This document shows positions 34,402 through 43,315 of a stretch of 46,744 nucleotides of DNA, piece by piece. Position numbers and translations under genes: made by a program. Positions within the stretch are counted from its first letter, which is position 1. Every line of letters starts with the position of its first letter. The DNA lies in the NCBI GenBank assembly GCA_003136355.1, contig PLED01000067.1, positions 15,619 to 62,362 on the forward strand. The letters run 5' to 3'. The DNA comes from Vulcanimicrobiota bacterium. Lineage in GTDB: Bacteria > Vulcanimicrobiota > Vulcanimicrobiia > Vulcanimicrobiales > Vulcanimicrobiaceae. Below the pieces are notes generated by a model. The model ran no database searches, was not told where the DNA came from, and saw nothing but the letters and a program-made list of their open reading frames with translations.

Positions 34402-37400
34402 ATGAATGATCGCGCACTTTGGCCTGTCTTGCGCCAAGCCGGCGGAAAAGATCCGCTGGCGCTGGGTTCTGCCGCCCAGTCGCAGCGAACCGCCGATTGG
34501 AAAGCGCGCACCGCCGGCGCCAAAGTCGTCAAGTCGATTTGTCCGTACTGCGCAGTCGGCTGCGGACAAAAGGTCTTCGTTAAAGACGAAAAGATCGTGC
34601 AGATCGAAGGCGATCCTGACAGTCCGATCTCGCGCGGCCGGCTGTGCCCCAAAGGTTCGGCCACCCTCTCGCTCGTCGAAAGCCCGCTGCGCGAATATCA
34701 CGTCAAGTACCGGCGCCCGTTCAGCACGCACTGGGAAGAGCTACCGCTCGAACGCGCGATGGAGATGATCGCCGATCGCGTTCTCAAGACGCGGCGCGAA
34801 ACGTGGGAAGCCAAAGACGACGACGGCAACACACTCAACCGCTGCTACGGGATCGCGCACCTCGGCGGCGCGACGCTGGATAACGAAGAGAATTACCTGA
34901 TGAAAAAACTCTACACGGCGCTGGGCGTCGTGCAGGTTGAAAATCAGGCCCGATTATGACATAGCTCGACGGTTCCCAGTTTGGGAACCTCGTTCGGACG
35001 CGGCGGCGCGACGACGTTCCAGCAAGACCTGCAGAATTCCGACTGCATCGTGATCATGGGATCCAACATGGCCGAGAATCATCCGGTCGGATTCCAGTGG
35101 GTCATGGAAGCTCGCGAACGCGGTGCACAGGTGATTCACGTCGACCCGCGCTTCACGCGCACCAGCGCCGTCGCCACCAAGCACGTGCCGATTCGCGCGG
35201 GCAGCGACATCGCATTCTTGGGCGGCATCATTCACTACATCCTCGAGAACGATCGCGCGTTCAAAGAGTACGTTGTCAACTACACCAATGCGCCGGTCAT
35301 TTTGCGGGAGGATTTCAAGGACAGCGAAGAGCTCGACGGCTTCTTCTCGGGCTGGCACCCCGACACGAACGGCTATACGTTCGAAACGTGGCAGTACAAA
35401 GGCATGCAGATGCACGGCGCGGCCGGCCAGCGCGAAGATCAATCGTTGCTAGCTAAGGTACCAGGCCTCAAGCCAGGTGAAGACGCGCTCAAGAACGGCG
35501 AGCCGCCGAATATGGATAAAACGCTACAAGATCCGCGCTGCGTCTACCAGGTTCTCAAACGCCATTACGCACGTTACACGCCCGAAACTGTCGCGCGCAT
35601 CTGCGGCACCGATCCACAGCACGTCATCGACGTCGCCGAAGCGCTCTGCGCCAACAGCGGACGCGAGCGCACGTCGGCATTTTGTTATTCGGTTGCGTGG
35701 ACGCAGCACACGACCGGCGTGCAGACAATCCGCGGCGCGGCAATCATTCAGCTGCTGCTGGGAAACATCGGCCGGCCGGGCGGCGGCATTCTCGCGCTGC
35801 GGGGTCACGCTTCGATTCAAGGCTCAACCGATATTCCTACTTTGTTCAACTTACTGCCCGGATACGTTCCGATGCCGCACGCGCTCGCGCACGATGATCT
35901 CAAAGACTTCATCGAATCCGAAGGCGCGAAGACCGGCTCATGGGGCAACATGGACAAGTACATCGTCAGTCTGCTCAAAGCGTGGTTCGGCGAGCGCGCG
36001 TCCGAGAAAAACGATTTTTGCTTCGATCTGTTGCCGCGCATCAGCGGCGATCATTCGACGTACCGCAGCATCATGGGCATGCTCGACGGCACCGTCAAAG
36101 GTTTCTTTTGCATCGGCGAAAATCCGGCGGTCGGCTCGGCGAATTCCGGGCTTCACCGCCGCGCGATGGCGAATCTCGATTGGCTGGTCGTGCGCGACTT
36201 CAGCGAAATCGAGAGCGCCTCGTTTTGGTACGACGCGCCGGAGATCGAGTCCGGCGAGCTGCGCACCGAATCGATTCCCACCGAAGTTTTCTGGATGCCG
36301 GCGGCTGCGCATACCGAAAAAGACGGCTCGTTCACCAACACGCAGCGCCTGCTGCAGTGGCATCACAAGGCGGTCGAACCGCTAGGCGACGCGCGCTCGG
36401 AGTTGTGGTTTTATTATCACTTGGGCAAACGCATCAAAGAAAAGATCGCGCAGCAGGAAGAGCCGTTCTCCGAGCCGGTTGCATTCCTCACGTGGAACTA
36501 TCCCGAAAAGGGCGAGACGTCCGATCCCGATGCGCAGGCCGTGCTGCGCGAGATCAATGGCTGGGATGCAAGCGGCAAGGCGCTTTCGGATTCCAACAGC
36601 CTCAAATCCGACGGCAGCACCGCGTGCGGATGCTGGATCTACTGCGGCTGCTTCAAAGACGAAGTCAATCAAACCGCGCGGCGCAAACCTGGAACGGAAC
36701 AGAGTTGGGTTGCTCCCGAGTGGGCGTGGGCGTGGCCGGCAAACCGGCGCATCATTTATAATCGCGCGTCCGCCGACCCGCAAGGCAAGCCGTGGAGCGA
36801 ACGCAAGAAATACGTGTGGTGGGATGAGGAGAACGGTGAGTGGACCGGTCACGACGTCCCAGACTTCAACAAAACCAAGCGTCCCGATTACATTCCGAAG
36901 ACCGGTGCGAAAGCTGAAGATGCGATCGCGGGCTGGCATCCGTTCGTCATGCAAGACGACGGCTTGGGATGGCTATTCGTTCCGGCCGGCATCGTTGACG
37001 GGCCGCTCCCGGTTCATTACGAACCGCACGAATCGCCCGTGCAAAATGCGCTCTATTCGCAGCAGGCCAATCCGTGCCGTCAAGAATTTCCGCGCACGTT
37101 TAACGAATCGAATCCTTCGCCGAGCGATGAGCACGGCAACGTCTTTCCGTTTGTGCTGCACACCTACAGGCTCACCGAACATCACACCGCCGGTGGTATG
37201 AGCCGCACTGTCCCGCACCTGAGCGAGCTCCAGCCGGAGTTTTTCTGCGAGGTGAGTCCGGAATTGGCGCAGCTGCGCGGACTGACGCACCGTGACTGGG
37301 CGACGATCTTCACTTCGCGCGCCGTCGTCGAAGCGCGCGTCATGGTGACCGATCGCGTGAAACCGATGCACGTTGACGGAAAAACGCTGCACTCAGTCGG

Positions 37401-37608
37401 CCTTCCCTATCATTGGGGCTCGCGCGGCTTGGTGACCGGCGACTCGGCCAACGATCTCCTGGGCATCACGCTCGATCCGAACGTGCACATCCAAGAAACA
37501 AAAGGGTTGACGTGCGACATCATCTCCGGGCGCCGCCCGCGCGGAAAAGATGTTCCGGGCTTCATGAATGCCGTGCGAACGCGGTCACATCTGGAAAACC
37601 GAACGTGA
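34402..37608 (+). CDS. fdhA: Formate dehydrogenase catalytic subunit, selenocysteine-containing
   Basis: Oxidises formate to CO2 at a molybdenum or tungsten bis-MGD centre. Read through the UGA at 34957-34959 it has 1068 residues with Sec186 in ENQARL-U-HSSTVP. A [4Fe-4S] site is formed by C47, C50, C54 and C82 (SICPYCAVGCGQ, GRLCPKGS). Both sides of the UGA belong to one conserved protein, and a SECIS hairpin follows. There is no TAT signal at the N-terminus, as in actinobacterial relatives, so it probably faces the cytoplasm. The beta gene overlaps by GTGA. selA, selB, selC, selD and fdhD are not in the window. Confidence 0.95.
34957..34989 (+). promoter_or_regulatory. UGA selenocysteine codon and bacterial SECIS hairpin
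   Basis: TGA at 34957-34959 is followed after 11 bases by GGTTCCCA-GTT-TGGGAACC (34971-34989), a perfect 8-bp stem with a GUU apical loop. The 11-base spacing equals that in E. coli fdhF, and GU in the apex is the SelB-contact feature. It lies fully in coding sequence. Confidence 0.93.
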
Positions 37609-38426
37609 GCGATTTCATCGACCTGACGTCTGCAGCCGCCGAATCAGCGACCTACGGCGCGGATGAGCGCGACCGCATGGGCTTCTTCACCGACACCACG
37701 CTCTGCATCGGCTGCAAAGCCTGCGAAGTCGCGTGCAAGGAATGGAATCGACTCCCGAGCGACGGCTACGAATTCACCGGCGAGTCGTACGACAACACCA
37801 AAGAGTTGAGCGGCAACACCTGGCGGCACGTCGCCTTCGTCGAACAGATGGAGCCGGAGCGCGAGACCGGCCGCTGGCTCATGGAATCCGATGTCTGCAA
37901 ACATTGCACGCATGCAGGATGCCTTGACGTTTGCCCGACCGGCGCGATCATCCGCACAGAGTTCGGTACGGTCGTCATTCAAGACGACATCTGCAACGGC
38001 TGCGGCTACTGCGTGGTTGCGTGTCCCTTCGGCGTGATCGGCGAGAAGCAAGAGGATCACACGATGGGCAAATGCACGCTGTGTTACGATCGGCTGAAAG
38101 TCGGCGAGCAGCCAGCGTGCGCAAAAGCGTGTCCGACCGAATCGATTCAGTACGGCGTCGTCGACGAATTGCGCGAACGCGCCGAAAAGCGTTTGGAAAA
38201 GGTGCAGCAAAAGTTCGAAGGCGCGCAGCTTTACTTAAATGATCCGAACGACGGCATCGGCGGCGGCGGTTCGCTCTTTCTGCTGCTCGACAAACCGCAG
38301 GTCTATGGACTTCCACCCAATCCCATCGTGCCGACCAAAGATCTTCCGCAGCGCTGGCGCACGGCCGGCATCGCGGCGGCAGCGTTGTTCGGCGCAGTCG
38401 TTCTCTGTGCGGTGTCGCGACGATGA
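37605..38426 (+). CDS. fdhB: Formate dehydrogenase iron-sulfur (beta) subunit
   Basis: Passes electrons from the catalytic subunit to the membrane subunit through four [4Fe-4S] clusters. It has 273 residues. Cluster motifs: CIGCKACEVACKEWN (C33, C36, C39, C43), CKHCTHAGCLDVCP, CNGCGYCVVACPFGV, and CTLCYDRL with QPACAKACP. A C-terminal membrane helix (TAGIAAAALFGAVVLCAV) anchors it, as in FdnH/FdoH. GTG 37605 gives a GTGA overlap with fdhA; a longer reading upstream would run inside fdhA and is rejected. Confidence 0.95.
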   Translation: MSDFIDLTSAAAESATYGADERDRMGFFTDTTLCIGCKACEVACKEWNRLPSDGYEFTGESYDNTKELSGNTWRHVAFVEQMEPERETGRWLMESDVCKHCTHAGCLDVCPTGAIIRTEFGTVVIQDDICNGCGYCVVACPFGVIGEKQEDHTMGKCTLCYDRLKVGEQPACAKACPTESIQYGVVDELRERAEKRLEKVQQKFEGAQLYLNDPNDGIGGGGSLFLLLDKPQVYGLPPNPIVPTKDLPQRWRTAGIAAAALFGAVVLCAVSRR

Positions 38427-39304
38427 GTGAGGGCTATTACGGCCGCCCGATCGTCAAGCCGCCGGCGTGGACGGATCTCATTCCGACCTACTTCTTCGCA
38501 GGCGGATTAGCCGGCACGGCCGCGACGCTCGCGTTCGCGGAACGAACCGCGCGTAACGATCGGCTCGCGCGGACGATGATCTTAGGCGCAGCAGCCGGAT
38601 GCGCGGTCAGCGCGTTCTGTTTGATCGCCGACTTAAAAAAACCCGAACGCTTCGTCAACATGCTGCGCGTCGTCAAGCCGACGTCGCCGATGAGTGTCGG
38701 CGTCTATATCTTCTCCGCGTTCAGCGGCTCGGTGTTTATCGCCGCGGGTTCCGAGGTAACGGGAATCGCTCGACCCGCCGGACGTTTCTTTGAAGCGATC
38801 GCGGGACTCATTGGGCCCGTCATGTCCGTTTACACCGCTGTTCTGGTGGGCGACACGGTCATGCCGGCGTGGTATCTGCCGCGCAAGACGTTGCCGGGAC
38901 TTTTTGCCGCAACATCGGCGGCGAGCGCAGGTGCGTGGGGGTTGCTCTTCGCATCCGCGCGCGACAGCGGTTCGGCGCGCCGCTTAGCGCTTGTGGGCGG
39001 TACCGCGATGGTCGCGATATTGCAAGCGTTGCATCACGAGATTGGTCCAGCTCAAGCGCAAGCATACTCGCAGGGCGAAGCCGGCGCGCTCGCCCGGTCG
39101 GCCCGGCTGCTCAACATCGGCGGCATCGTCTGCGCGGCGCTCGGGAAAAACTCCAACGCCATCTCAAAAATCGCCGGCGCGCTGCTGCTGGCGGGTGGCC
39201 TCACCGAACGCTTCGCCGTCTATCGAGCGGGCTGCGCCTCAGCAAAAGATCCGATGTATGTACTGGAGTCGCAGAAAGCTAGTTCAGCTTCATCGCGCGT
39301 TTGA
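38423..39304 (+). CDS. NrfD-like membrane subunit of formate dehydrogenase
   Basis: A 293-residue polytopic membrane protein of the NrfD/PsrC family (about eight hydrophobic segments), with IPTYFFAGGLAGTAATLA near the N-terminus and LIADLKKPERFVNMLRVVKP, both typical of the family. It probably hands electrons to the quinone pool in place of the cytochrome b gamma subunit of FdnI type; I see no obvious haem-ligand pattern. ATG 38423 overlaps fdhB (ATGA). Its last 26 bases overlap the convergent trpS gene. Confidence 0.9.
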   Translation: MSEGYYGRPIVKPPAWTDLIPTYFFAGGLAGTAATLAFAERTARNDRLARTMILGAAAGCAVSAFCLIADLKKPERFVNMLRVVKPTSPMSVGVYIFSAFSGSVFIAAGSEVTGIARPAGRFFEAIAGLIGPVMSVYTAVLVGDTVMPAWYLPRKTLPGLFAATSAASAGAWGLLFASARDSGSARRLALVGGTAMVAILQALHHEIGPAQAQAYSQGEAGALARSARLLNIGGIVCAALGKNSNAISKIAGALLLAGGLTERFAVYRAGCASAKDPMYVLESQKASSASSRV

Positions 39305-40283
39305 CGCCGTCTAACGTTTGTGCGGCGATCTCGCGCGCGCGAGCCGTCCCTTCGGAGATAACCTTTTCAACATAGGTTTCATCAGCCGCGAACATTGTGC
39401 GGCGCTCGCGCAACGGGCGTAAGAATTCGTTGAGCGCTTCGGCAAAATCGCTCTTGTCTTGCACGCAGCCAAGCGCGCCCGAGCGGCAGTCGCGTTCGAC
39501 GATCGGCACGTGCGCCGGCTTTACGAATTTCCAGAGATGGAAAACCGGGCAGATCTCGGGCCGTCCCGGATCGTTGCGGCGGACTTTCAGCGGATCGGTT
39601 ATCATGCGGCGGACTTTTTCGGTCGTCGTGGCTTCGTCGTCCGACAGCGCGATAACGTTGTCATACGATTTGCTCATCTTGCGCCCGTCGATGCCCGGCA
39701 CTTCGGGAAACTCCGAAAGCATCGCCTTGGGCTCGACCAAGATCGCGTCGCCGGCGCCGTAGAGGTAATTGAACCGGCGCACGACCTCGCGCGCGAACTC
39801 CAGATGCGCGACTTGGTCCTTCCCGACCGGGACAACTTCGCCGCGAAAGATCGCAATATCGCACAGCTGCAGCAGCGGATACCCCAAAAAGCCGTAGGTT
39901 GCAATTTCCGCTCCGAGCGCCTCGATCTGCCCTTTGAACGTCGGCACGCGTTCGAGCCATGAGATCGGCGTGATCATTCCGAGCAAGACCTCGAGCTCGG
40001 AGATTTCCGGGATGCCGGATTGCAGGTAGAACGTGGATTTCTGCGGATCGACGCCGGCGGCGAGCCAGTCCACGACCATCGAGTTGCGCGCGTCGCGGAT
40101 CGACTGCGGATCGGCGAAGGCAGTCGTGAACGCGTGCAGGTCGGCGATTTCGAAAAATGCGTCGGCCGTATCGCAATACTTCACCCATTGCGTCAGCACG
40201 CCGACATAATGCCCGAGGTGCAGGTTGCCCGTCGGGCGCATGCCCGACATCACGCGCGGACGTTTCGCAGTTGCGGTCGCCAT
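39279..40283 (-). CDS. trpS: Tryptophanyl-tRNA synthetase
   Basis: Class Ic synthetase that charges tRNA(Trp). It has 334 residues. The HIGH-type motif is in GMRPTGNLHLGHYVG (residues 14-28) and KMSKSYDNVI is near residue 200; SGIPEISELEVLLGM and GYPLLQLCDIAIFRGEVVPV are typical. ATG 40283 shares one base with the thiD stop (TGATG); longer readings run back through thiD. Last gene of the minus-strand operon, convergent with the formate dehydrogenase genes. Confidence 0.96.
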   Translation of the reverse strand: MATATAKRPRVMSGMRPTGNLHLGHYVGVLTQWVKYCDTADAFFEIADLHAFTTAFADPQSIRDARNSMVVDWLAAGVDPQKSTFYLQSGIPEISELEVLLGMITPISWLERVPTFKGQIEALGAEIATYGFLGYPLLQLCDIAIFRGEVVPVGKDQVAHLEFAREVVRRFNYLYGAGDAILVEPKAMLSEFPEVPGIDGRKMSKSYDNVIALSDDEATTTEKVRRMITDPLKVRRNDPGRPEICPVFHLWKFVKPAHVPIVERDCRSGALGCVQDKSDFAEALNEFLRPLRERRTMFAADETYVEKVISEGTARAREIAAQTLDGVKRAMKLN

Positions 40284-41044
40284 CAGAACGCGGTTTGCAG
40301 TGGACCGAAGCGCGTACCTGCTTCGATTTTTGAACGCACGTAGGCGCGCGCGTTGGAAACCGCGGCCGGAAGCTCCCGTCCCAGCGCGAGTTCGCATGTC
40401 AGCGACATCGCCAAAACGCAGCCCGTTCCGCGCATCGATCCTGCCAGGCGCGATCCTTCGAAGGTTTCCGTGCCGCCGGCGGTCGTGAGGATATCGACCG
40501 GATCGCCCGCAAGATGCCCCCCCTTCACGAGCGCTGCGCGCGCGCCGGCGGCGACGAGCTGCGTTCCGGCTGTAATCATCGCTTCTCGATCGCGCAACGG
40601 TTTGGCGTGAAGCAACAGCGCGGCTTCGTCGAGGTTCGGCGTCACGATGACCGGCAGGTGCAGCAGCACGTCGCGCAATTCGTCGATGTAGGCGGCGTTC
40701 ATCCACAGCGCCTGACCCGTCGAGGAGCCCAGCACCGGATCCACGACAACGCACATTCCCGCGCGCGAGCGTAAAAAATCCGCAACCACGCGGACGTTCT
40801 CCGCCGATATCAACGCCCCGACGCGATACGCCGCAACGCCGGACGGAAGCGATTCGAGCTGCGCGCGCAGTATGCGGCCGGGAACCGGCAGCACCGCGGT
40901 CACGCGCTCGGCGTCCTGTGCGCTGATTCCCGCAACCGCCGTGACGTGCCCGACGCCGTATTCTGCGGCGACGCGCGCGTCGAGTCCGACTCCGGCAATG
41001 TTCCACGGATGCGTGGATCCGATCGACGCGACGATGACGCTCAT
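40283..41044 (-). CDS. thiD: Hydroxymethylpyrimidine (phosphate) kinase
   Basis: Phosphorylates HMP and HMP-P in thiamine synthesis. It has 253 residues and the ribokinase-like fold: VVVDPVLGSSTGQALW, VIVTPNLDEAALLL, ALVKGGHLAGDPVDIL and the anion hole SMRGTGCVLAMSL. The N-terminal substrate loop reads GSTHPWNIAGVGLDA instead of the common GSDPSGGAGIQAD, so binding details may differ from E. coli ThiD. ATG 41044 overlaps the thiE stop (ATGA). With thiE it gives half of the HMP branch; thiC and thiG are not in view. Confidence 0.88.
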   Translation of the reverse strand: MSVIVASIGSTHPWNIAGVGLDARVAAEYGVGHVTAVAGISAQDAERVTAVLPVPGRILRAQLESLPSGVAAYRVGALISAENVRVVADFLRSRAGMCVVVDPVLGSSTGQALWMNAAYIDELRDVLLHLPVIVTPNLDEAALLLHAKPLRDREAMITAGTQLVAAGARAALVKGGHLAGDPVDILTTAGGTETFEGSRLAGSMRGTGCVLAMSLTCELALGRELPAAVSNARAYVRSKIEAGTRFGPLQTAF

Positions 41045-41622
41045 GCGGCGTTCCATGCGCTGACCAAGGCAGCCGCCGCGGCGCGCGGATCGGCAGCGGA
41101 CGACAATGCAGAGATCATCGCGGCCATCGCAACGCCGGTCGCGCACACGTCGCGGAGATTCTCGGCCGCGATGCCGCCGATGGCCGCTACCGGGAGCGAC
41201 GTCGCCGCGCAAATGTCGCGAAGTCCGTCGAGCCCAATGGGAGCGCCCGCGTCACTCTTCGAGCGCGTTGCGTAGACGGATCCGGCGCCGATGTAATCGG
41301 CTCCGCCGGCTTGCATCACCCGCGCTTCGTCCACAGTCCCGCACGAAACGCCGATGATGCGATCGCCCAACGCGCGCCGGATCTCCGGCAGTGCATCGAA
41401 GCCGTTGTCGTCCGGACCCAGGTGCACGCCGTCGGCATCGAAGCGCTCCACCGCGCGCCAATCGTCATTTATAAGGAAGAGCGCATCGCAAGCGCGCGTG
41501 AGTTCGCGCAATGCCGTAGCCTGCGCCGGAACAATTCCGGTTTTCGCGCGATACTGAACGATCCGCACGCCGCCTTCCACAATTGCGCGCACCAGCCCGA
41601 GCGGATCGCCTTCCGCGTTCAC
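41041..41622 (-). CDS. thiE: Thiamine-phosphate synthase
   Basis: Joins HMP-PP and thiazole phosphate into thiamine phosphate. TIM-barrel signs: GGVRIVQYRAK, LFLINDDWRAVERFDADGVH, HLGPDD, IIGVSCGTVDEA, YIGAGSVYATRSK and LPVAAIGGI. GTG 41622 gives 193 residues but removes the first strand. In-frame codons upstream read RLRGIYAI before the GTG, which is the normal N-terminus, yet no ATG, GTG or TTG exists before the parB stop region; CTG (RGIYAI just after) or an ATC further up would be needed. The start is unsettled. Confidence 0.9.
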   Translation of the reverse strand: MNAEGDPLGLVRAIVEGGVRIVQYRAKTGIVPAQATALRELTRACDALFLINDDWRAVERFDADGVHLGPDDNGFDALPEIRRALGDRIIGVSCGTVDEARVMQAGGADYIGAGSVYATRSKSDAGAPIGLDGLRDICAATSLPVAAIGGIAAENLRDVCATGVAMAAMISALSSAADPRAAAAALVSAWNAA

Positions 41623-41648
41623 GATCGCGTAGATGCCGCGCAGCCGTT

Positions 41649-42518
41649 CTAGTCTGATTCGAGCAACAGCTCCGCGATGCGAATGAGTTCGGATTCGTCG
41701 GAATACTTGATCTCAATCGTTCCGCCCTGATGCGACCTGCGCAGCGCGACCCGCGTTCCGAGCCGGCGCCGCAGGCGATCTTCGAAGTCGCGATCGTCGG
41801 GGGAGCCGCTGCGCACGGGAGCTTTGCCGGTTGTGGGCGGCGATTGGAGGCGCGCGACGATGCGCTCGAGCGCGCGAACGCTGAGCCCGTCACTTGCGAC
41901 GCGACGCGCGAGCTGCAAGCGCGCGTTTTCGGGCGCGCCGAGCAGCGCCTTAGCGTGCCCCGAGGTCACGTTGCCTTCAGCAATCATGGCCTTAATCGAC
42001 TCCGAAAGCGTCAGGATGCGCAGGGCGTTGGTGACCGACGGCCGGCTCTTTCCTAAACGCTTCGCGACTTGCTCTTGCGTAAAGTTATGCGATTCGATCA
42101 AATCGGCAATGCCGGCGGCTTCTTCCAGCGCGTTCAGATCTTCGCGCTGCAAGTTCTCGACGATCGCAACTTCCAGGCTTTCGCGATCGTCACTGCGGCG
42201 CACGATCGCCGGAATGCCCGAGCGTTGCAAGGCGGCGCAGGCACGCCAGCGACGTTCGCCCGCTATCAGCTCGTAAGAATCGCCGCGCTCGCGAACCAGA
42301 ATGGGAACGAGCACGCCAAGTTCGGCGATCGACGCCTGCAGTTCGGCCAGCCCTTCGGCATCGAAACGCTTGCGTGGCTGATGCGGGTTTGGACGAATGC
42401 GATCGATCGGAATCTCGCGGATGCCTTCGGCCATCGAAGCGGGCGCTGCCGTCGTTCGTGCGTCGCCGAGCAATGCGCCCAGCCCTCGCCCGAGGCCGCG
42501 TTTGGGAGCGCTGCTCAT
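41649..42518 (-). CDS. parB: Chromosome partitioning protein ParB
   Basis: CTP-dependent clamp that loads at parS and spreads. It has 289 residues: N-terminal SSAPKRGLGRGLGALLG (ParA-stimulating basic segment), the conserved IRPNPHQPRKRFD, the CTPase box with GERRWRA (GERRxRA), ENLQREDLNALEEA, the HTH region FTQEQVAKRLGKSRPSVTNA, and a C-terminal dimerisation region (ELIRIAELLL). ATG 42518 overlaps parA (ATGA). The parS-like sites at 44725-44740 and 45029-45044 are its likely targets. Confidence 0.96.
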   Translation of the reverse strand: MSSAPKRGLGRGLGALLGDARTTAAPASMAEGIREIPIDRIRPNPHQPRKRFDAEGLAELQASIAELGVLVPILVRERGDSYELIAGERRWRACAALQRSGIPAIVRRSDDRESLEVAIVENLQREDLNALEEAAGIADLIESHNFTQEQVAKRLGKSRPSVTNALRILTLSESIKAMIAEGNVTSGHAKALLGAPENARLQLARRVASDGLSVRALERIVARLQSPPTTGKAPVRSGSPDDRDFEDRLRRRLGTRVALRRSHQGGTIEIKYSDESELIRIAELLLESD

Positions 42519-43315
42519 CGCGCCACCGCTGCGGCTTCCGCCGCAAGCATCTCTGCCGCCAGTGCCATGTACGCTTGCGCGCCGCGCGATTTCAGATCGA
42601 ACAGAATCACCGGTTTGCCGTACGACGGCGCTTCCGAAAGGCGAATGTTGCGCGGAATTTGCGTCTTGAACATTTGCTGTGGAAAGTAGGCGTTGAGCTC
42701 TTCGAGCACTTCCATCGCAAGCTTCGTCCGGCCGTCGAACATGGTCACCAGTACGCCGGTCACGAGCAGGCCGGGATTGAGCGCTTCTTGCACGCGGCGC
42801 ACCACGTTCGTCAGCTGCGACAAGCCCTCGAGCGCATAGTATTCGGCCTGCACCGGGATGATGATCTCGCGCGTTGCGGTCAGCGCGTTGATGGTCAGCA
42901 AGCCGAGCGACGGCGGGCAGTCGATGAGCACGAAATCGTAAGCGCCCGCAATCGGCTCGACGACACCCTTGAGCCTGTTTTCGCGCGAGAGCGCGGAGAC
43001 CAGTTCGATTTCGGCACCGGCCAGATTGATCGTCGCGGGAATAATTTGCAGCCCGGGAATTTCGGTTTCGCACAGCACTTCGTCGATCGATGCGAAGTGC
43101 ATCAGCAGATCGTAAATGTCGCGCTTGATTGCGGCTTTATTGATGCCCAGTCCGGTCGTTGTATTGCCTTGCGGATCGAGGTCGACCACGAGCACGCGTT
43201 TGCCGAGCACCGCGAGCGCCGCGCCGAGATTCACCGTCGTTGTGCTCTTGCCGACACCGCCTTTTTGATTGACGAGTGCGATGATTCGCGACAGTGTGGA
43301 CTCCTTAGCTTGCAT
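42515..43315 (-). CDS. parA: Chromosome partitioning ATPase ParA
   Basis: Deviant Walker ATPase that drives origin segregation with ParB. It has 266 residues from the ATG at 43315. Walker A is QKGGVGKSTT (17-26), then VLVVDLDPQGNTTTGLG, VLIDCPPSLGLLTINAL and EYYALEGLSQL. An internal CTG at 43294 is a strong alternative start: AAGGAG lies 6 bases upstream of it, and it gives the textbook ParA N-terminus (S-R-I-I-A-L-V-N-Q-K-G-G), while the ATG has no ribosome-binding site. The gene overlaps cca by 11 bases from the ATG. Confidence 0.95.
   Translation of the reverse strand: MQAKESTLSRIIALVNQKGGVGKSTTTVNLGAALAVLGKRVLVVDLDPQGNTTTGLGINKAAIKRDIYDLLMHFASIDEVLCETEIPGLQIIPATINLAGAEIELVSALSRENRLKGVVEPIAGAYDFVLIDCPPSLGLLTINALTATREIIIPVQAEYYALEGLSQLTNVVRRVQEALNPGLLVTGVLVTMFDGRTKLAMEVLEELNAYFPQQMFKTQIPRNIRLSEAPSYGKPVILFDLKSRGAQAYMALAAEMLAAEAAAVAR

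Noticed and set aside
34402-34980. fdhA as a frameshifted or nonsense-broken pseudogene
   Set aside because: The frame is the same on both sides of the UGA, conservation is continuous, and a SECIS hairpin is present.
39279-41006. A 575-residue extended trpS or longer thiD and parB readings
   Set aside because: The extensions run through the upstream gene in another frame and are Arg-rich. The internal ATG starts coincide with TGATG or ATGA overlaps and with the family N-termini.
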